From NCBI GenBank assembly GCA_016788525.1, contig JAEUPD010000101.1, positions 1 to 54,523 of the forward strand: 54,523 nt of DNA. Direction: 5' to 3'. A model generated the notes under the pieces. That model was not told where the DNA came from. It ran no database searches and saw nothing but the letters and a program-made list of their open reading frames with translations. This DNA is from Rubrivivax sp. (GTDB lineage Bacteria; Pseudomonadota; Gammaproteobacteria; Burkholderiales; Burkholderiaceae_C). Below are positions 49,110 through 54,523 of the stretch, in pieces (positions within the stretch are counted from its first letter, which is position 1; each line of letters starts with the position of its first letter). Both the position numbers and the translations under genes were made by a program.

Positions 49110-52100
49110 CCCGAACCACGAAGCCAGCGGCGACTGCGCGGCGCGCCTCGCCCCGGACAGCGGCGACGCTGCCGTGCGTTTCGGTCGTGCAGGCGGCGCT
49201 TGCCGCAGCGCTGGCGGCCAGCCTGCTGGCCGCGTGCAGCGGCAGCAGCGGCGACAACAGCGACAGCGTCGTCGTGCAAGGCGATGTGCCGCTGGTCTAT
49301 GCCAAGCGCTCCACCGCGATCCGCATGAACCCCACCGACGGCACTTCCAGCGCCGACGGCGGCGACCTCATGCTGCGCGAGAAGAGCAGCCCCAGCGCCC
49401 AGGAGCACAACCTCACCGCGTCGTACACCCAGGGCGGCGGCGACGTGAGCGACCCCGAGGTCAGCTACGACGGCAGGAAGGTCGTCTTCTCGATGCGCTG
49501 CCCGACCAGCAACGCCGCCATGGTGGCCGACGGCAACGGCAACCAGGTGGCGGCATGCACCGGCCGCTTCAACATCTGGGAGTACGACATGACCGGCACC
49601 GCGTTGGCCGGCGGGCGCCTTCGGCGGCTCACGGGCGCCGGCATCGACGGTGGCCCCAACTCCGGCACCGGTGACGACGTCGACCCGGCCTACCTGCCGG
49701 CGGGCCAGGGCTTCGTGTTCAGCTCCAACCGCCAGGCCAAGAGCAGCCGCAACCAGGCGCTGGGCCGCGCCTACAAGGCGCTGGACGAGTACGAGCGCGA
49801 GACGGTGCTCAACCTGCACACCATGGACGCCAAAGGTGGCGGTATCCAGCAGATCACCTTCAACCAGAGCCACGACCGCAACCCGGTGGTGCGCGCCAAT
49901 GGCGACATCATGTTCTCGCGCTGGGAGCACGTGGCCGACCGCAACCGCTTCGCCATCTTCCGCAGCAAACCCGACGGCACCGACCTGTTCGTGCTGTACG
50001 GCGCGCACAGCCCCGGCAACAGCTACCTGCACCCGCGCGAGACCGACCCCAACGGCCGCTTCAAGGGCTTCCTCACGAGTTCGCTGATGAGCCTGTCGGG
50101 CACGCAGGAAGGCGGCTCGCTGCAGTTCATCGACGCGGCCAACTACTCCGAGTACGGCACGCCGGCCGTCACCACCGTGCCGGCGCAGGGGGGCCAGTTC
50201 GAAGGCACCGACAAGCCGCTGAACGACGGCCGCGGCCTCAGTGAATTCGGCCGCGTCAGCACCCCGTACCCGCTGTGGGACGGCACCGACCGCATCCTGC
50301 TGGCCTACCGGCCCTGCGAGGTCACGCGCAACGGCCAGGTCATTCCGTGCGTGAACCTCACGGCCCAGGAGAAGGCCCGGCTCGGCGACCGCATGCGCAC
50401 GCGCGACGAAGTCGCTGCCGACGCCGTGCAGGACAACGCGCCCGCGGCCTACTCGATCTACATGTTCGACCCGCGCACCAACACCTGGCTGAACGTGGCC
50501 GCGCCGCCGCCGGGCTTCATGTACACCGACCCGATTCCGCTGCAGGCGCGCGCCGAACCCAACGCCACCCAGCCAACCACGGTCGACGCGGCGCTGGCCG
50601 CGCAGGACATGGCGCTGATCGAGGTGCGCAGCGTCTACGACACCGACGGCCTGAACCGCATGGCCGAACTGATGTTCGTGGCCGGCGACCGGCCCGCGGG
50701 TTGCGCGACCGGCATCGCCATGAAGACGGCCGTGCCCGACCACACCGAAACGCGCACGCAGACCGCCGACCTGGTGAAGATGAAGGACCCGGCCGACCCG
50801 GCCTACCACTGCACGCCGGTGCGCTTCGTGCGTGCGCTGCGCGCGGTGGCGCCGCCGGCGGGCATGGGCACGCGCCAGGTGATCGGCGAGACCGACTTCG
50901 AGCAGCAGCAGATCCTCGGCTACGCGCCGGTGGAGCCCGACGGCTCGTTCAAGCTGCAGGTGCCGGCCGACATCCCGCTGGCGCTGCAGATCGTCGACAG
51001 CCAGGGCCGGGCCTTCCAGACGCACACCAACTGGATCCAGGTGCGCCCGGGCGAGCGCCGCACCTGCGACGGCTGCCACAGCCCGCGCCGCGGCGCCGCG
51101 CTGAACAGCGGCGCGGTGGTCAACAACCTGCCGTCCGCCCTGAAGGCGTCGCTGGCCTCGCAGCACCAGTCGGGCGAGACGATGGCCTCGCTGCGCGCCC
51201 GCCTGGACCCCGGTGCGCTGAGCGTGCAGCCGCACCCGGTGTTCACCGACGAATGGGCCGACACCGCCCGGCCCGGTGTCACCGCGCGCCAGAGCATCAG
51301 CCTGCGCTACACCGGCAACCCCAACGCCGCCGACGACCTGACCACGCCGGCTCCGCTGAACGGCGTCATCAACTACCCCGAGCACATCCAGCCCCTGTGG
51401 ACCAAGGCGCGCGGCACCGCCGGCGCCGACACCTGCACCAACTGCCACAACGACCCGGCCAGGCTCGACCTGCGCGGCACCGTCTCGGGCACCGGCCGCT
51501 TCGTCTCGTACGAGGAGCTGCTGCTGGGTGATCCGCAGCTCGATGCCAACGGCCAGCCGGTGACGCGGCTGGTGGACGGCGTGCCCGAGCTTGTGCGCGG
51601 GCCGGCGCTGGTCAACACCAGCAGCGGCGCCAACAACACCGTGGGCCAGGCACGCAAGAGCCGCCTCACCGAGATCCTGTGGGGCGAAGCGCTGCACGTC
51701 GATGCGGCCACGCGCACCGCGCACCCGAACCCGCCGGGCACCGCGCCCAACCACGCCACGCTGCTCAACCGCGCCGAGAAGCGCCTGCTCGCCGAGTGGA
51801 TGGACCTGGGCGGCCAGTACTACAACGACCCGTTCAACGCCACCGGCGGTGTGCGCGCCATCACCGGGCTGTCGCAGCAGACCTTAACCACCAGCGTGCT
51901 GCCGGTGCTGCAGGCCAACTGTTTGAGCTGCCACCAGCCGGGGCTGGGCTTCCAGCGCAACCGCTTCATCCTGACTGGCAATCCCGAAGGTGACTTCAAC
52001 GTCTCGCTGACGATGGTCAACAATGCCTGCCTGGCCGCGGCCAACCCGTTGCTGGCGCGGCCCTCCACGGTGCCGCACCCCAACGGGGCCACCGGCCAGA

Positions 52101-52174
52101 TCGCGGCCGTGCTGCCAGTGGGCAGCGCCGGCTACACCGCCATTGCCAACTGGATCGCGGCGGCCTGCAACTGA
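49106..52174 (+). CDS. HzsA-related multiheme lipoprotein
   Basis: A 1022-residue protein with a lipoprotein signal (SLLAAC, Cys44). Residues about 110-400 have propeller-like repeats similar to TolB/PD40 units (DPEVSYDGRKVVFS, DVDPAYLPAGQGFVFSSNRQ, DRNPVVRANGDIMFSRW). The middle, with EPDGSFKLQVPADIPLALQIVDSQGRAFQTHTNWIQVRPGERRTCDGCH, is typical of proteins related to the hydrazine synthase alpha subunit. Heme-binding CXXCH motifs are at Cys654, Cys777 and Cys939, giving three covalent c-type hemes. It should sit in the periplasm or outer membrane. It is not evidence for anammox; most such relatives have unknown reactions. AAGGAGAG precedes the ATG, which overlaps apbE. Confidence 0.85.
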   Translation: MTRTTKPAATARRASPRTAATLPCVSVVQAALAAALAASLLAACSGSSGDNSDSVVVQGDVPLVYAKRSTAIRMNPTDGTSSADGGDLMLREKSSPSAQEHNLTASYTQGGGDVSDPEVSYDGRKVVFSMRCPTSNAAMVADGNGNQVAACTGRFNIWEYDMTGTALAGGRLRRLTGAGIDGGPNSGTGDDVDPAYLPAGQGFVFSSNRQAKSSRNQALGRAYKALDEYERETVLNLHTMDAKGGGIQQITFNQSHDRNPVVRANGDIMFSRWEHVADRNRFAIFRSKPDGTDLFVLYGAHSPGNSYLHPRETDPNGRFKGFLTSSLMSLSGTQEGGSLQFIDAANYSEYGTPAVTTVPAQGGQFEGTDKPLNDGRGLSEFGRVSTPYPLWDGTDRILLAYRPCEVTRNGQVIPCVNLTAQEKARLGDRMRTRDEVAADAVQDNAPAAYSIYMFDPRTNTWLNVAAPPPGFMYTDPIPLQARAEPNATQPTTVDAALAAQDMALIEVRSVYDTDGLNRMAELMFVAGDRPAGCATGIAMKTAVPDHTETRTQTADLVKMKDPADPAYHCTPVRFVRALRAVAPPAGMGTRQVIGETDFEQQQILGYAPVEPDGSFKLQVPADIPLALQIVDSQGRAFQTHTNWIQVRPGERRTCDGCHSPRRGAALNSGAVVNNLPSALKASLASQHQSGETMASLRARLDPGALSVQPHPVFTDEWADTARPGVTARQSISLRYTGNPNAADDLTTPAPLNGVINYPEHIQPLWTKARGTAGADTCTNCHNDPARLDLRGTVSGTGRFVSYEELLLGDPQLDANGQPVTRLVDGVPELVRGPALVNTSSGANNTVGQARKSRLTEILWGEALHVDAATRTAHPNPPGTAPNHATLLNRAEKRLLAEWMDLGGQYYNDPFNATGGVRAITGLSQQTLTTSVLPVLQANCLSCHQPGLGFQRNRFILTGNPEGDFNVSLTMVNNACLAAANPLLARPSTVPHPNGATGQIAAVLPVGSAGYTAIANWIAAACN

Positions 52175-52833
52175 TGACTCTCGCCCGCAGCTCCTTCGGT
52201 GCCTTCCCCCGCCGCCCCGCTGGGTCCGCGGCGGCCTCCCGGCTGCTGGTCGCGGGGGCTTTCGCCCTGGCCTCGTGCGGCGGCGGCGACGGCACCAACC
52301 CGCTGGACAACGCCGCCACGGTGGCCAACCCGGCCGGCACGACCAACGGGCAGAAGCTCTCGTTCGCCTACTTCCAGCGCTGCGTGATGCCGATCCTGCG
52401 CGCGCAGCTGCCGATCAACATCAACGGCGCGATGTCGGTCAACAGCTGCGCCAGCGGCGGCTGCCACGACAACACCACCGGCACCGGCGGCGCGCTGCGC
52501 CTGGTGGGCAGCGCCGCGGACGTGAACCTGGCCACCGCCGCCGCCTCGGCCGCAGTGGTGCGGCAGACGGACATGTACCGCAACTTCTACTCCTCACAGG
52601 GCGAGACGCTGATCGGCGCGCCGCTGGCCAGCCGGCTGCTGAACAAGCCGCTGGTGCGTACCGTTCTTCACGGCGGCGGTCTCGTCTTTGCCGACGAGAA
52701 CGACGCCAATGCGAAGATCATCCGCTACTGGATCACCCGGCCCATGCCGGCCGGGCAGGACGAGTTCAGCGCCGCCGCGGCCAACCTGTTCACGCCGGCC
52801 GACGTGACCACCGGCGTGTGCAACACGGACTGA
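52174..52833 (+). CDS. Lipoprotein with CX4CH motif
   Basis: A 219-residue lipoprotein (ALASC, Cys35). It has a FAYFQRCVMPIL segment and one CX4CH motif, CASGGCH (Cys92, Cys97, His98), a rare but documented spacing for covalent heme. The phrases RFVxxDEND-like GGGLVFADENDANAKIIRYWITRPMPAGQDEF near the end match what small c-type cytochrome lipoproteins in cytochrome-rich operons often show. The start overlaps the upstream stop by one base (TGATG), implying coupled translation and a direct functional link with the HzsA-related protein. Whether heme is attached depends on the maturation system. Function unknown. Confidence 0.8.
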   Translation: MTLARSSFGAFPRRPAGSAAASRLLVAGAFALASCGGGDGTNPLDNAATVANPAGTTNGQKLSFAYFQRCVMPILRAQLPININGAMSVNSCASGGCHDNTTGTGGALRLVGSAADVNLATAAASAAVVRQTDMYRNFYSSQGETLIGAPLASRLLNKPLVRTVLHGGGLVFADENDANAKIIRYWITRPMPAGQDEFSAAAANLFTPADVTTGVCNTD

Positions 52834-52911
52834 CCAGGGTCCAACAGGCACAAGCGAACTGCCGCCCGCGTCGTTGGGGCGTTTGATCACACCAAGAAGG
52901 GCATCTGAGAC

Positions 52912-53853
52912 ATGAGGGTCTCGACGGGGTCACCGCGACGAGGCGTTGTTACAACGTTCTTGTCGCTGGGCGCTGCGCTGATGCTGGCCGGGGCACAGGC
53001 GCTGGCGCAGGCACCCAGCCCGCCCGCGACACCGGCAAACACGGCTGCCCCTTCGCCCGCCAATGCGCCTGCCAGCGCGCCGACCAGTACGCCGACGAGT
53101 GCGGCGGCGCCCAACGCGGTTTCCTCCGCAGCCCCATCAACGGCGGTGCGCCCGGCTCGTGCCGGCCCCGACTTCGTCGAACGCCTGCAGGTCGCCGACC
53201 CCTTCATCGAGATGCGCACCGGGCCCGGCCGCGGCTACCCGGTGTTCCACGTCGTCGAGCGCCGCGGCTGGATCCGCATCGAGCTGCGCCGCACCGACTG
53301 GTACCAGGTGCGCACCGAAACCGCTGCCGGCGGCGCGGTGGGCTGGGTGCACCGTTCGCAGCTCGAGACCACGCTCACCGAGGCTGGCCAGGGCAAGACC
53401 TTCCGCGACCTGCTGGTCGACGACTTCCTCGGCCGCCGGGTCGAGTTCGGCATCGCCTGGGGGCGCCTGCGCGCCGAGCCGCTGCTCAAAGTCTTCACCG
53501 GTGTCAGGCTGGGCGAGACGCTGGGCATCGAGGCCACGGTGGGCCAGGTGCAAGGGGCCTTCTCCGGCAGCGACCTGTGGCATGTGGCGCTGGTGTCCGA
53601 ACCCTGGAGTCATCAGCGGCTGTCGCCATTCATCAGCGTGGGCTTCGGGCGCTTCCGCAACGTGCCCAACAGCAGCCTCGTGCAGGCCCAGACGGTCAAT
53701 GCCAACCTCGGGCACGCCGGCGTGGGCTTGCGCTGGTACCTGAGCGAGCGCTTCGTCGCGCGGCTGGACTGGTCGCTGTATGCCTCGTTCGTCTCCGACG
53801 AACGCTCGCTCGAGTACCGCGCCACAACAGCGGGCATCTCCTTCTTCTTCTGA
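52912..53853 (+). CDS. SH3-domain outer-membrane beta-barrel protein
   Basis: A 313-residue protein. A signal peptide (ending ALA-QA near residue 32), a Pro/Ala/Thr-rich spacer (33-85), a bacterial SH3 domain (about 87-150, VADPFIEMRTGPGRGYPVFHVVERRGWIRIELRRTDWYQVRT) and a barrel of about eight strands (160-313) ending in FFF. The terminal Phe is the usual outer-membrane insertion signal. The SH3 part may bind peptidoglycan or a partner protein. AAGGG lies upstream of the ATG. Gap to the previous gene is 78 bp, so same operon is likely. Confidence 0.82.
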   Translation: MRVSTGSPRRGVVTTFLSLGAALMLAGAQALAQAPSPPATPANTAAPSPANAPASAPTSTPTSAAAPNAVSSAAPSTAVRPARAGPDFVERLQVADPFIEMRTGPGRGYPVFHVVERRGWIRIELRRTDWYQVRTETAAGGAVGWVHRSQLETTLTEAGQGKTFRDLLVDDFLGRRVEFGIAWGRLRAEPLLKVFTGVRLGETLGIEATVGQVQGAFSGSDLWHVALVSEPWSHQRLSPFISVGFGRFRNVPNSSLVQAQTVNANLGHAGVGLRWYLSERFVARLDWSLYASFVSDERSLEYRATTAGISFFF

Positions 53854-53872
53854 CTGCGGCGAGGGCGACACC

Positions 53873-54523
53873 TTGTTGATCAACGACTTCCGGACCGGCA
53901 ATGCTGCCCGGCCCGTGCCCGCCGCGCCGGGTTCATTGCGTCCATGGCGTGCGGTGCGACAACGCGCCTCGATCGGTTCGTCGATGGCGCTGCTCGGCGT
54001 CCTGGCCCTGCTCGGCGCCTGTGCGAGCAAGCCGCCCGCGGCACCGGCTGCCGCCGCGTCCGCGGCACCGGTCGCCTCCGCCCCAGGCGCCACCGCGGCG
54101 CCCGCCGCCGGCACGGGCGCGGCCGCTGCGGCTGCACCCTCGGTGGTCGAGCCCCAGGTCGCGCGCCGCGATCTCAGGCTGCCCAACTACCCATCGCGCG
54201 ACTTCGACATCGGGCTGTTCACCGGCACCTACTCGACGCAGAACTTCGGCACTGGCAGCGTTTCGGGCATCCGCCTGGGCTACCACATCACCGAAGACTT
54301 CTTCGTCAACCTGCAGTACGGGCAGACCAAGGTCAGCGACGACTCGTTCCGGCAGATCCTGCCCGGTGGCGTGTTCGTCAACCGCAGCGAGACGCTGAAG
54401 TACTACACGCTGTCGATGGGCTACAACCTGCTGCCCGGCGAAGTGTTCTTCGGCAAGGGCACGGCCAAGCTCTCGCAGGGCTACATCCTCGCCGGCGCCG
54501 GCACCACCGACTTCGCCGGGCAG
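53873..54523 (+). CDS. Outer-membrane beta-barrel lipoprotein, 3' end outside window
   Basis: At least 217 residues are visible and the frame runs open to the window edge. The N terminus holds a lipoprotein signal (ALLGVLALLGAC) and a 35-residue Ala/Pro spacer. Then come barrel strands: RDFDIGLFTGTYSTQNFG, GIRLGYHITEDFFVNLQYG and LKYYTLSMGYNLLPGEVFF. This resembles the OMP_myx_plast-type outer-membrane barrel family, from memory. Start is uncertain: the TTG at 53873 follows GAGGG at good spacing and gives a basic region before the hydrophobic core, whereas the ATG at 53984 leaves the signal without positive charge. It is 19 bp after the SH3-barrel gene. Confidence 0.72.
   Translation, partial: MLINDFRTGNAARPVPAAPGSLRPWRAVRQRASIGSSMALLGVLALLGACASKPPAAPAAAASAAPVASAPGATAAPAAGTGAAAAAAPSVVEPQVARRDLRLPNYPSRDFDIGLFTGTYSTQNFGTGSVSGIRLGYHITEDFFVNLQYGQTKVSDDSFRQILPGGVFVNRSETLKYYTLSMGYNLLPGEVFFGKGTAKLSQGYILAGAGTTDFAGQ

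Noticed and set aside
48797-51754. A 985-codon open frame on the minus strand
   Set aside because: It is antisense to apbE and the HzsA-related gene, its translation is His/Arg/Val-rich without domains, and it arises from GC-rich third positions. The plus-strand proteins have clear signal, heme and family motifs.
49106-52174. Anammox-type hydrazine synthase
   Set aside because: Only the alpha-subunit-like family is present, without the beta and gamma subunits or hydrazine dehydrogenase; the organism type and context do not fit.
1-54523. CRISPR arrays, tRNA or rRNA genes, insertion sequences, prophage
   Set aside because: No regularly spaced repeats, cloverleaf candidates, transposase, integrase or phage structural motifs were seen on either strand by eye.

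Overview
The window looks like a chromosomal segment of a GC-rich betaproteobacterium of the order Burkholderiales, possibly of the Rubrivivax/Leptothrix/Ideonella type. This is inferred from the very high GC content and codon use, the metX-metW pair, the mnmG-rsmG-parA block with parS sites, and a YejABEF-type transporter. I see no rRNA, tRNA, CRISPR array, insertion sequence or prophage gene. The mnmG-rsmG-parA/parB block usually lies near the replication origin, so the window is probably origin-proximal, although dnaA is not present.

Layout. 1-330: non-coding, with two inverted copies of a 67-bp palindromic element. 331-5382: a DUF4397 lipoprotein, a YedK/HMCES-type DNA-protein crosslink protein, an NnrU-like membrane protein, an ornithine-cyclodeaminase-like reductase and small unknowns. 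5565-12941: a thioredoxin-like protein coupled to a complete peptide ABC importer (yejA-yejB-yejE-yejF). 12986-19968: BenE-like transporter, ankyrin protein, glutathione transferase with a TTG start, secreted alpha/beta hydrolase coupled to an ABC-2 exporter pair, then a YkgJ/DUF2892 pair. 20089-26585: mnmG, rsmG, parA, a GNAT enzyme, inverted argC and parB, with one parS-like site inside mnmG and one inside rsmG. 26643-31667: LysR regulator, moaC, an M48 periplasmic protease and a membrane-anchored glutamate-synthase-like FMN/Fe-S protein. 31845-34639: a SAM-II riboswitch followed by an intrinsic terminator, then metX, metW and a Nudix hydrolase. 34798-39586: a TRAP transporter (DctP, terminator, DctQ, DctM), an amidase and a 55-residue membrane protein. 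39657-41235: divergent Rrf2 and NhaR-like LysR regulators. 41452-47754: envelope signalling genes, with an ECF sigma factor, an anti-sigma-like protein and a secreted protein on one strand, and a LytS-type histidine kinase, a membrane protein and a LytTR response regulator on the other.

47940-54523: a tightly packed envelope gene set, cut by the window end: an ApbE-type FMN transferase, a 1022-residue HzsA-related lipoprotein with three CXXCH motifs, a small lipoprotein with a CX4CH motif, an SH3-plus-beta-barrel protein and a second lipoprotein beta-barrel. I regard this as the best candidate for a poorly described system, probably cell-envelope redox chemistry. Its substrate cannot be read from sequence.

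Other highlights are the SAM-II riboswitch with a visible terminator/antiterminator switch, the parS sites inside mnmG and rsmG, an IscR-like regulator without cluster cysteines, and the covarying palindromic repeats at the left edge. All functional statements come from motif reading; no database search was run.
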